From the NCBI GenBank assembly GCA_019689955.1, contig JADGGM010000195.1:1-6380 (forward strand): DNA of 6,380 nucleotides. Direction: 5' to 3'. The DNA comes from Gemmatimonadaceae bacterium. Its GTDB lineage: Bacteria; Gemmatimonadota; Gemmatimonadetes; Gemmatimonadales; Gemmatimonadaceae. Made by a program: the position numbers and the translations under genes. How positions within the stretch are numbered: position 1 is the stretch's first letter; each line of letters starts with the position of its first letter. A model generated the notes under the pieces. The model had not been told where the DNA came from, made no database searches, and saw only the letters and a list, made by a program, of their open reading frames with translations. This document shows positions 1 through 6,084 of this stretch, piece after piece.

Positions 1-342
1 GATGGGGAGGGTGTTCGTGGAGGGGGTGAACGCGAGGTCCACGTCCACGCAGCCGCGGAGCGCGGTGATCTCTTCGCTGTTGCGCCACCATTGCCCCGAC
101 TCGTCCACGTGGAGGCTCAGCGCGTGGCTCAGGGCGCCGGCGGTGAGCTCGACCTGGACGGTGCGCGTGCTCCAGGTCGCGTCGCAGGCGACGGCGTAGC
201 GGACGAGGAGGGGGGCGCCGCGGTCCACGAGCACGACCGTGCCGCGCAGCTCCCACCCGCTCTCCGCTTCCCACAGCTCGCAGTACTCGCTCCCCGGCCG
301 GTCGAGTCGCTGCCACACGACCGCGCGCTCCAATCGCAGCAT
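1..342 (-). CDS. Putative glycolipid-binding protein (DUF1089 family), N-terminal part, cut by the window edge
   Basis: The frame stays open from the ATG at 342 to the window edge and gives 114 residues; the C-terminus lies outside. It begins MLRLERAVVWQRLD. Near the cut end it carries the block GCVDVDLAFTPSTNTLPI (residues 97-114), which I recognise as the hallmark of the DUF1089/Glycolipid_bind family. Full members are usually about 180-190 residues, so about two thirds is here. The family is named from a fold resembling glycolipid-binding proteins; its cellular role is not established, and no signal peptide is visible. The start is supported by a purine-rich GGGAGGG about 5 nt upstream of the ATG on the minus strand. 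The gene lies 88 nt downstream of the permease remnant on the same strand, a gap with no obvious terminator, but nothing links their functions. The family call is from memory of the motif, not a search. Confidence 0.8.
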   Translation of the reverse strand, partial: MLRLERAVVWQRLDRPGSEYCELWEAESGWELRGTVVLVDRGAPLLVRYAVACDATWSTRTVQVELTAGALSHALSLHVDESGQWWRNSEEITALRGCVDVDLAFTPSTNTLPI

Positions 343-430
343 CGGCACCCTCCCAATCGGCGACGTTCCCCGAATCTACCCGTCGTCGCTTCGGGCGCGA
401 CCCCACCCCGTGCCGCGCTCGGCCGTGCGG

Positions 431-1735
431 TCACTCGTGGCGGAGGGCGACCATCGGGTCCACGCGCGCGGCGCGGAGCGCGGGGAGCGCGCTCGCCACC
501 ACGGCGACCGCGGCGAGGAGCAGCGCCACGCCCACGAGCGTGAGCGGATCGGCGGTGCTCACGCCGTACAGGCGGTGCTGGAGGAGGCGGAGGAGCGCGA
601 CGGCGAGGACGAGGCCCGCGCCCACGCCGAGCGCGGTGAGGCGGAGCGCGTGGCCGAGGACGAGGGCGAGCACGTCGCCCCGCTGGGCGCCGAGCGCCAT
701 GCGGATCCCCACCTCGCGCGTGCGCTGCGTCACGAGGAACGCGATGACCCCGTAGAGCCCGACCGCGGCGAGCGTGAGCGCGAGCGCGCCGAAGATCGTG
801 AACGCCGTGGTGCCGACCTGCCACGGGAGGAGCTGCGCGCGGAGCGTGCTCGCGAGCGGATACACGTCCACGAAGGGGACGTTGGGCTCGAGCGTCTGGA
901 TCGCGCGGCGCACCGCGGCCACCGACTGCTCCGGCGCGCCGCGCGTCCGGATGTGGAGCAGCGCGCCGCCGGGGCGCGGGCTCTGCGCCAGCGGCGTGTA
1001 CAGGTGCGGCGTCGGGTCTTCCTGGAGATCGCGGTACTTCGCATCGCGCACGACGCCGACGACCTCCATGCACGCGTCGGCGCTCCCCGAGGGCGCGTCG
1101 GGCCGGCCGATGCACCGGCCGATCGCGCTCTCGTCGGGCCAGTAGCGGCGCGCCATCGTCCCGTTGATGATCGCCACGGGGGTGGAGCCCTCGCGGTCCG
1201 CGTCGGTGAAGAGGCGCCCCGCGCGGAGCGAGATGCCCATGGCGCGGAAGTAGTCCGGGTCGACGGCGTTCGTCGACACGATGATCGGCTCGCCGGTCGC
1301 AGTCTCGCGCCCGGGGATCGAGATCCCCGTCATGGCGACCATGCGGAACGGGAGGATCTGCGCGAGCGCCGCGGCATCGATCCCCGGGAGCGCGCGCACG
1401 CGCTCGGCTGCGCGCCGGTAGAAGTCGGCGGCGGCGGCCTCGGAGTAGCCGCGGCTGTCGAGCTTCACCGAGGCGATGAGGATATGATCGAGGTCGTACC
1501 CCGTGTCGATCGCGCGCACGTTGCGGAGGCTGCGGAAGAAGAGCCCCGCGCCGACGAGGAGGACGAGCGAGAGCGCGATCTGCGCGATCGTGAGCCCGTT
1601 GCGGAGGCGCATGCGGTGCGCGTTGGCGCGGTCGGTCTCGTCGCGCAGCACGCCGCCGGGACCCGTGCGCGCGGCGTGCAGCGCGGGGACGAGCCCGAAA
1701 GGGGGTGAGCGGAGCGCCCCCCCGTGGCCCCCCAT
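431..1735 (-). CDS. ADOP-type MacB/FtsX permease lacking its N-terminal half (probable 5'-truncated pseudogene)
   Basis: From the ATG at 1735 this gives 434 residues. ADOP permeases are normally about 800-870 residues, with two MacB-core plus FtsX halves. Here recognisable homology starts at residue 13 with FGLVPALHAARTG, the end of the first FtsX domain. It then continues through the whole second half: TM1 about 47-68, a MacB-like extracytoplasmic core about 72-281 with a cysteine pair at 208 and 222, TM2 about 309-335, TM3 about 361-385 and TM4 about 399-419. It ends in the typical ALPALRAARVDPMVALRHE. Upstream of residue 13 there is only junction sequence, then the divergent peptidase gene, so the first half is absent rather than frameshifted. 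The frame also opens at a TTG at 1762. Neither that nor the ATG has a convincing ribosome site (GGGGACGG lies about 12 nt before the ATG). The body has no internal stops and keeps a MacB-like four-helix topology, so activity cannot be excluded. No partner ATPase is in the window. Confidence 0.85.
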   Translation of the reverse strand: MGGHGGALRSPPFGLVPALHAARTGPGGVLRDETDRANAHRMRLRNGLTIAQIALSLVLLVGAGLFFRSLRNVRAIDTGYDLDHILIASVKLDSRGYSEAAAADFYRRAAERVRALPGIDAAALAQILPFRMVAMTGISIPGRETATGEPIIVSTNAVDPDYFRAMGISLRAGRLFTDADREGSTPVAIINGTMARRYWPDESAIGRCIGRPDAPSGSADACMEVVGVVRDAKYRDLQEDPTPHLYTPLAQSPRPGGALLHIRTRGAPEQSVAAVRRAIQTLEPNVPFVDVYPLASTLRAQLLPWQVGTTAFTIFGALALTLAAVGLYGVIAFLVTQRTREVGIRMALGAQRGDVLALVLGHALRLTALGVGAGLVLAVALLRLLQHRLYGVSTADPLTLVGVALLLAAVAVVASALPALRAARVDPMVALRHE

Positions 1736-1777
1736 GGTGGACAGACGCCGTCCCCGGCGCAAAGTTCGTGTCGCTCC

Positions 1778-1800
1778 GGCCGCGCGGCGCGTGCGCGGCC
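1778..1800. other. GC-only 8-bp inverted repeat in the 5' region of the peptidase gene
   Basis: GGCCGCGC (1778-1785) and GCGCGGCC (1793-1800) are perfect inverted copies around a 7-nt loop. The element ends 17 nt before the peptidase ribosome site. It could fold in the leader RNA, serve as an operator, or be chance in such GC-rich DNA. A smaller inverted pair, CGCCG/CGGCG, lies at 1746-1759. Confidence 0.35.
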
Positions 1801-1817
1801 CGTCACTCTCACGCTTC

Positions 1818-1825
1818 GAGGAGAT
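1818..1825 (+). promoter_or_regulatory. Ribosome binding site that fixes the GTG start of the peptidase
   Basis: GAGGAGAT gives a near-perfect Shine-Dalgarno match (GAGGAG) 7 nt before the GTG at 1831. It decides the start in favour of 1831 over an upstream ATG at 1705, which would add 42 residues without family character in front of the signal peptide. The site lies inside a perfect 10-bp palindrome, GGAGATCTCC (1820-1829). Confidence 0.75.
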
Positions 1826-1830
1826 CTCCC

Positions 1831-3864
1831 GTGCCTCGCTTCTCCCGCGTCGTCGTCACCTGCGCCGCGGTTGTGGCGTCACTCTCTACTCCCGTGCTCC
1901 GCGCGCAGACGCCGGCGCGGCGAGCGGTCACGGTGAACGATGTCTATCACGTGCGCGATGTGCGCGACCCGCAGCTCTCCCCCGACGGGCGCTGGGTTGT
2001 CTACACCGTCACCACGGCGGACTCGGCGAAGGACCGGTCCACGACGCACGTGTGGGTGACGAGCTGGGACGGCGCGATGACGTTGCAGGCCACCACGAGC
2101 GCCGAGAGCGAGCACACACCGCGCTGGAGCCCCGACAACCGGTACCTCGCCTTCCTCTCCACGCGCGGCGGTGCCAAGTCGGCGCAGGTCTGGCTCCTCG
2201 ACCGGCGCGGCGGCGAGGCGGTACAGCTCACCGACGTCAAGCAATCGATCTCCAGCTTCGCCTGGTCGCCCGACGGCACGCGGCTCGTGCTCGTCGCCCA
2301 GGACGCCGACTCGAGCGAGGCGGACAGCGCGGCGCCGCCGAAGCCGATCGTGATCGACCGCTACCACTTCAAGAACGACGAGGACGGCTACCTCGGCGCG
2401 CGGTACCAGCACCTGTACCTGTTCGACATCGCGACCCGGACGCTCTCCCCCCTCACCACGGGGCCGTACGACGACGACTACCCCGCGTGGTCCCCCGACG
2501 GACGGCGGATCGCGTTCCAGGGGCACCGCAGCGCCGACCCCGACCACGACTGGAACACGGACATCTTCGTGATCGACGCGCGCCCCGGCGCGACGCCCAC
2601 CCGGCTCACCACCTTCGCCGGCGCCGACGAGGGTCCCCTCGCCTGGAGCCCGGACGGGCGGCTGATCGCGTACGTGCAGGGGAGCGAGCCGAAGTATTCC
2701 GTTTACAGCATGAACCGCCTGGCGATCGTCCCCGCCGCCGGCGGGCCGGCGCGCGTCGTCTCCCCGGCGCTCGACCGCGAGGTCGTCGACCCGGTGTGGA
2801 GCCCCGATGGCGCGTCGATCGTGCTGACGGTGCTCGACGACCGGACGCGCTACCTCGCCCGCGTGCGCGTCGCCGATGGGAGCGTCACGCGGATCATCGA
2901 CGGACCGCGCGTGGTGCGCGCGGTGTCGCAGGACGCGCGCGGCGCGCTCGCCGTGCTCGTGACGACGCCCACGCAGCCGGCGGAAGTGTTCGCCGTGGAC
3001 GGCGATTCGCTGCGCCGGCTCTCGCACGCGAACGACGCGTGGCTCGCGACCGTGCGGCTCGCCACGACGGAGGGGATCAGGGCGCGCAGCCGCGACGGTA
3101 CGATCGTCAATGGGCTCCTGGTGAAGCCGGCGGGGTTCGTGGCGGGGCGGCGGTATCCGACGCTGCTCCGCATCCATGGCGGGCCGAACGGACAGGACGA
3201 GTACGGGTTCAGCCTGGAACGCGAGCTGTTCGCGGCCAACGGGTACGTCGTCGTGACGGCGAACTACCGCGGGAGCACCGGACGGGGGGAGCGCTACGGG
3301 ACGAGCATCTTCGCCGACTGGGGGCACAAGGAGGTCGAGGACGTGCTCGCGATCGTGGACCGCGCCGTGGCGCTCGGCATCGCGGACCCCGACCGGCTGG
3401 GGATCGGCGGGTGGAGCTACGGCGCGATCCTCACCGACTACACCATTGCGAGCGACCGCCGGTTCAAGGCGGCGACCAGCGGCGCCGGGAGCGCGCTCCA
3501 GCTCGCGATGTACGGGGTCGACGAGTACATCGCGCAGTACGACCAGGAGCTCGGGCCGCCGTGGAAGAACGCGGCGCTGTGGATCAAGCTCTCGTACCCC
3601 TTCTTCCACGCGGACCGGATCGTCACGCCGACGCTCTTCCTCGGCGGCGACAAGGACTTCAACGTGCCGCTCGTGGGGAGCGAGCAGATGTACCAGGCAC
3701 TCCGCGGTGTCGGGGTCCCCGCGCAGCTCGTCATCTACCCCGGGCAGCATCACGGGATCAGCCGGCCGAGCTTCCAGCGCGATCGCTTCGAGCGCTACCT
3801 GGCGTGGTACGCGAAGTACTTGAATGGGGGGCCCAATACGACGGCCGCCGGCGCATCGCCCTGA
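1831..3864 (+). CDS. Secreted S9 family (prolyl oligopeptidase/DPP-like) serine peptidase
   Basis: This is a 677-residue exported peptidase predicted to cleave short peptides, probably in the periplasm. Residues 1-25 form a signal peptide (basic start, hydrophobic VVVTCAAVVASLS, likely cut after VLRA). A beta-propeller follows, with SPD/WSPD-type repeats starting near residues 50, 99, 145, 220, 272 and 323. The C-terminal third is the alpha/beta-hydrolase domain: HGGP at 449-452, nucleophile Ser529 in GWSYGA, likely acid Asp609 in DKDFNVP (Asp607 is the alternative), and His641 in GQHHGI. Order and spacing match clan SC family S9, so the enzyme looks intact and active. GWSYGA differs from the commoner GWSYGG, and DKDFNVP from the usual DxRVP. 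The start is the GTG at 1831. The gene is divergent from the permease remnant and stands alone; the next gene is 311 nt away. Substrate and exact subfamily cannot be read from the sequence. Confidence 0.93.
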   Translation: MPRFSRVVVTCAAVVASLSTPVLRAQTPARRAVTVNDVYHVRDVRDPQLSPDGRWVVYTVTTADSAKDRSTTHVWVTSWDGAMTLQATTSAESEHTPRWSPDNRYLAFLSTRGGAKSAQVWLLDRRGGEAVQLTDVKQSISSFAWSPDGTRLVLVAQDADSSEADSAAPPKPIVIDRYHFKNDEDGYLGARYQHLYLFDIATRTLSPLTTGPYDDDYPAWSPDGRRIAFQGHRSADPDHDWNTDIFVIDARPGATPTRLTTFAGADEGPLAWSPDGRLIAYVQGSEPKYSVYSMNRLAIVPAAGGPARVVSPALDREVVDPVWSPDGASIVLTVLDDRTRYLARVRVADGSVTRIIDGPRVVRAVSQDARGALAVLVTTPTQPAEVFAVDGDSLRRLSHANDAWLATVRLATTEGIRARSRDGTIVNGLLVKPAGFVAGRRYPTLLRIHGGPNGQDEYGFSLERELFAANGYVVVTANYRGSTGRGERYGTSIFADWGHKEVEDVLAIVDRAVALGIADPDRLGIGGWSYGAILTDYTIASDRRFKAATSGAGSALQLAMYGVDEYIAQYDQELGPPWKNAALWIKLSYPFFHADRIVTPTLFLGGDKDFNVPLVGSEQMYQALRGVGVPAQLVIYPGQHHGISRPSFQRDRFERYLAWYAKYLNGGPNTTAAGASP

Positions 3865-3899
3865 CGCCCGCCCGCAGGGCGCGCCCCACGCCCGCCCGC
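3864..3899. repeat. 12-bp direct repeat straddling the end of the peptidase gene
   Basis: ACGCCCGCCCGC occurs at 3864-3875 and again at 3888-3899, a 24-nt period starting on the last base of the TGA stop. Between them CGCCC GCA GGGCG (3869-3881) can fold into a 5-bp hairpin. It might act as a weak terminator for the peptidase, but it has no T-run. It may also be simple GC-rich repetition. Confidence 0.4.
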
Positions 3900-3914
3900 T
3901 GCGCTCCATGAGCA

Positions 3915-3982
3915 TTTCCTAATGTTGCAAAACGTTCCTCGCTCTCGCGAAGGGGCGTTACCTAGGGATTTTCCTAGTTGCA
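3915..3982. repeat. Two copies of TTTCCTA-(0 or 2 nt)-GTTGCA in the AT-rich island
   Basis: TTTCCTA plus GTTGCA appears at 3915-3929 (separated by AT) and at 3970-3982 (directly joined), about 53-55 nt apart. Just before the second copy lies CCTAGG (3961-3966), so CTAGG and CCTAG (3962-3966 and 3972-3976) also form an inverted pair. CTAG is generally rare in bacterial genomes; apart from the two here I noticed only one more in this window, at 4180. The arrangement looks like a set of binding sites for a regulator, plausibly the LuxR-type protein encoded downstream. That role is inferred. Confidence 0.45.
3931..3959 (+). other. Stable hairpin (about 12 bp) in the intergenic region
   Basis: AACGTTCCTCGC (3931-3942) can pair with GCGAAGGGGCGTT (3947-3959) around a TCTC loop. 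The pairs are nine in the outer stem (two of them G-T), one bulged A, then three closing G-C pairs. It sits 67 nt after the peptidase stop. The next T-run (3969-3972) is 10 nt downstream, so it is not a textbook intrinsic terminator. It may end peptidase transcription, structure the leader of the next gene, or belong to a small RNA. Confidence 0.4.
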
Positions 3983-4134
3983 CATTTACGCAGCGCGCAC
4001 GACGTTATGCTGGTTACGCGATCGGCGGTCTCGCGACGGGAGGGCGGGGGTCTGAACGGGTGACGACAGCGCGGCGCGGCGGACCTCGGAAGGGGCGGCC
4101 CGGGCGGGTTCGCCGCACGATCGGCTTCGCCGAC

Positions 4135-4150
4135 GTACGTAGGTACGTAG
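4135..4150. repeat. Tandem GTACGTAG octamer, candidate operator before the LuxR-type gene
   Basis: GTACGTAG occurs twice with no gap, at 4135-4142 and 4143-4150. Each copy contains the self-complementary hexamer TACGTA, and the left copy overlaps the longer palindrome ACGTACGT (4133-4140). It lies 25 nt before the ATG at 4176, in the expected leader or promoter-proximal zone. Autoregulation by the downstream protein is an inference from position and symmetry. Confidence 0.45.
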
Positions 4151-4175
4151 CACGCAGACCGAGGGGGAAGGGGCC

Positions 4176-4808
4176 ATGACTAGCGACTATCAACTGCTCG
4201 AAGCGCTGCGCCTCGGTATCCGTGTCGTCTCGCGGCGCGGCGAGGTTCTCTATGAGAACGCGAGGTTGCGCCAACTGCTGCGCGAGGATGACGACCCGGA
4301 AATGCTGGAGAGCGCGGTGCGCGCGCTCAACGCGAGCGTCATGTCTGCGGCGGCCGAGTTGCCGGTGATCACGGAGGGCGGTGTGCAGCAGGACACGACC
4401 GTGGCCACGGCGACGGGGCGTTACTTCATCTCGGTCGCGGCCGCGGGGGCGGGTGAGCCGGCGGACGACTGGGTGCTCGTGGTCTCCGTGGAGCGCGTGG
4501 TCACGGCGCTGCCGTCGACGGCGGAGTTGCGCGCGCGGTTCGGGCTCACGCAGCGCGAGGCGGAGGTGGCGCTGCTCCTGGCGCACGGCTCGGACAACGG
4601 GACGATCGCGCAGTCGCTCGGGGTGAGCGGGCACACGGCGCGGCACCACACGGAGCGTATCCTGGCGAAGCTGGGGATCCGCACGCGCTCCGGCGTGATG
4701 GCAGCGATCGTGCGCGGCGGCCGGATCCCGCACCACCTGCCGAACGCCCGGCCCGAGCAGGCCGAGGCCGAGCCGGAGCCCGTGGAAGAGAAACGGAAAG
4801 CGGTGTAG
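4176..4808 (+). CDS. Solo LuxR/GerE-type transcriptional regulator with PAS-like N-terminus
   Basis: This 210-residue DNA-binding protein has a clear C-terminal LuxR-type helix-turn-helix at about 118-178. It begins LTQREAEVALLLAHG, continues with IAQSLGVSGHTARHH, and ends ERILAKLGIRTRSGVMAAI. Residues about 5-108 look PAS-like: an opening LRLGIRVVSRRGEVLYENA and a closing strand pair around GRYFISVAAAG and DWVLVVSVERV. No receiver domain with a phospho-acceptor Asp is seen and no histidine kinase is nearby, so the N-terminus more likely senses a ligand or partner than phosphorylation. A charged Glu/Pro-rich tail (about 191-210) follows the DNA-binding domain. The ATG at 4176 is preceded by a purine tract, AGGGGGAAGGGG. 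The gene is alone on its strand and faces the moeB gene. The DNA-binding call is firm; the PAS assignment rests on pattern only, and the target genes are unknown. Confidence 0.88.
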   Translation: MTSDYQLLEALRLGIRVVSRRGEVLYENARLRQLLREDDDPEMLESAVRALNASVMSAAAELPVITEGGVQQDTTVATATGRYFISVAAAGAGEPADDWVLVVSVERVVTALPSTAELRARFGLTQREAEVALLLAHGSDNGTIAQSLGVSGHTARHHTERILAKLGIRTRSGVMAAIVRGGRIPHHLPNARPEQAEAEPEPVEEKRKAV

Positions 4809-4816
4809 CCGGCCGC

Positions 4817-4847
4817 GGCGGGCGCACCGCCATCCCGTGCGCCCGCC
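4817..4847. terminator. Bidirectional terminator hairpin between convergent genes
   Basis: GGCGGGCGCAC (4817-4827) and GTGCGCCCGCC (4837-4847) form a perfect 11-bp inverted repeat with a 9-nt loop. It lies 8 nt after the TAG of the LuxR-type gene and 16 nt beyond the stop of moeB on the other strand, the expected place for a shared terminator. Neither side has a T-run, which is common for such hairpins in high-GC genomes. Confidence 0.75.
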
Positions 4848-4863
4848 CTCGTGCCGGCGACGT

Positions 4864-6081
4864 TCAATACTTCGGCACTGAGGGATCGACCTCGTCGCTC
4901 CAGCGGAGGATCCCGCCGGCGAGGTTCCACACCTTCCGGAACCCCGCGTCCCGCAGTTGCTGCACCGCTTTCGCGCTCCGCGAGCCGCCCTTGCAGTGCA
5001 CGACGATCTCGCGTGCGGAGTCGAGGGTGGGGAGCGCCTCGGTGAGCGTGGCGAGGGGGATGAGCCGGGCCCCGGCGATGCGCGCGATCTCCCACTCGTG
5101 CGGCTCGCGCACGTCGATCACGTCGAGGTCGTCGCCGCGAGCGAGGCGCGCGGCGAGCTCGCGCGGGGTGATCTCGGGGATGCTCCCGCCCACGGCCAGC
5201 GCCTCGGCCGCGGCCTGACGCACGCCGCAGAACTCCTCGTAGTCGATCAGCTCCTTGAGCTCCCGCGTGCCGCACGCCGGGCAGGTCGGATCGCGGCGCA
5301 GCTTGAGCGTCCGGAACTGCATCCGGAGCGCGTCGACCAGGAGGAGGCGTCCGATGAGCGGCTCCCCGATCCCGAGCAGGAGCTTGATCGTCTCCGTCGC
5401 CTGGATCACGCCGACGAGCCCCGGGAGGACGCCGAGCACTCCGCCCTCGGCGCAGCTCGGGACGAGCCCCGGAGGGGGCGGCTCGCGGAAGAGGCAGCGG
5501 TAGCACGGCCCGTCGGGGGTGCCGAAGATCGAGGCCTGCCCCTCGAAGCGGAAGATGCTCCCGTACACGTTCGGCTTCCCGCTGAGCACGCAGGCATCGT
5601 TCACCAGGTAGCGCGTCGGGAAGTTGTCGGTGCCGTCGACCACCACGTCGTAGTCGCGCACCAGCTCGAGCGCGTTGGCCGACGTGATGAAGGTCTCGTG
5701 CAGCTCGAGCTTCGTGTGCGGGTTCACGTCGAGGATGCGGTCGCGCGCGGACTCGAGCTTGCGCCGCCCCACGTCGCTCGTGCCGTGGAGCACCTGGCGC
5801 TGGAGGTTTGTGAAGTCGACCGTGTCGAAGTCCACGATCCCGAGCGTGCCGACGCCGGCGGCGGCGAGGTAGAGCGCGAGCGGCGAGCCGAGCCCCCCCG
5901 CGCCGATGAGGAGGACGCGCGCCGCCTTCAGCTTGCGCTGCCCCGTGAGCCCCACGTCGGGGATGATGAGGTGCCGGCTGTAGCGCAGCACCTCCTCGTT
6001 CGAGAGCTCCGGCAGCTCGGCGAGGCGGGCCGCGATCGCGTTCTGCCCGTCCACCGGCGTGCCCGTTCCGTTGGATGCCAT
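4864..6081 (-). CDS. moeB: MoeB/MoeZ-type sulfur-carrier adenylyltransferase with C-terminal rhodanese domain
   Basis: This 405-residue E1-like enzyme adenylates the C-terminal glycine of a small sulfur carrier and, through its rhodanese domain, can load sulfur to make the thiocarboxylate. The ThiF/MoeB domain spans about 28-288: nucleotide loop GAGGLGS at 60-66, TDN at 151-153, Cys210 in SCAEGGVLG (equivalent to the reactive cysteine of MOCS3), and two zinc pairs, CYRC (193-196) and CPAC (267-270). The rhodanese domain (about 303-401) has DVREPHEWE and the active-site loop CKGGSRS with Cys363. Plain MoeB is about 250 residues; the length and fusion match mycobacterial MoeZ and eukaryotic MOCS3/Uba4. 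All key residues I know of are present. The ATG at 6081 lies 3 nt after the carrier gene's stop, and its weak G-rich ribosome site (GGGGG) overlaps the end of that gene, so translation is probably coupled. Whether it serves cysteine, molybdopterin or thiamine synthesis depends on the carrier; like MoeZ it may serve several. Confidence 0.93.
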   Translation of the reverse strand: MASNGTGTPVDGQNAIAARLAELPELSNEEVLRYSRHLIIPDVGLTGQRKLKAARVLLIGAGGLGSPLALYLAAAGVGTLGIVDFDTVDFTNLQRQVLHGTSDVGRRKLESARDRILDVNPHTKLELHETFITSANALELVRDYDVVVDGTDNFPTRYLVNDACVLSGKPNVYGSIFRFEGQASIFGTPDGPCYRCLFREPPPPGLVPSCAEGGVLGVLPGLVGVIQATETIKLLLGIGEPLIGRLLLVDALRMQFRTLKLRRDPTCPACGTRELKELIDYEEFCGVRQAAAEALAVGGSIPEITPRELAARLARGDDLDVIDVREPHEWEIARIAGARLIPLATLTEALPTLDSAREIVVHCKGGSRSAKAVQQLRDAGFRKVWNLAGGILRWSDEVDPSVPKY

Positions 6082-6084
6082 CGG

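Larger units (their letters stand above)
3865..4175. other. 311-base intergenic region between the peptidase and LuxR-type genes
   Basis: I see no convincing gene here. The first 45 bases are C-rich. Positions about 3908-4015 are markedly richer in A and T than the rest of the window and hold a repeated motif and a hairpin (listed separately). Positions 4016-4130 return to high GC and contain a small TCGGC/GCCGA hairpin at 4121-4133. The last part carries the tandem octamer at 4135-4150 and the purine-rich ribosome site of the next gene at about 4162-4173. The most likely role is the promoter and leader region of the LuxR-type gene. I could not assign -35/-10 boxes with confidence. Confidence 0.6.

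Noticed and set aside
129..1115. Minus-strand open frame of 328 codons overlapping the permease and the glycolipid-binding gene
   Set aside because: Arg/Ala/Pro-rich shadow of the two real genes read in another frame.
239..1708. Plus-strand open frame of 489 codons opposite the permease
   Set aside because: Low-complexity Arg/Glu/Ala/His-rich translation; the minus strand shows clear permease helices and the FtsX ending.
1879..3915. Long minus-strand open frame (678 codons) opposite the peptidase gene
   Set aside because: Its translation is Arg/Pro/Val-rich with no recognisable domain, as expected for the antisense of a GC-rich gene, while the plus strand encodes a complete S9 peptidase.
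3931..3972. Intrinsic terminator for the peptidase (hairpin plus T-run)
   Set aside because: The T-run is 10 nt beyond the stem and only four T long, so I list the hairpin without a terminator call.
3978..4008. Possible promoter TTGCAC (3978) with CGTTAT (4003)
   Set aside because: Each box matches the sigma-70 consensus at only about half its positions and the spacer is 19 nt, too weak to call.
3922..4179. 85-codon plus-strand frame in the intergenic region whose stop overlaps the LuxR-type start as ATGA
   Set aside because: The overlap looks like coupling, but the start has no ribosome site, the protein is a basic Arg/Gly-rich low-complexity string, and the frame runs through the motif repeats and hairpin.
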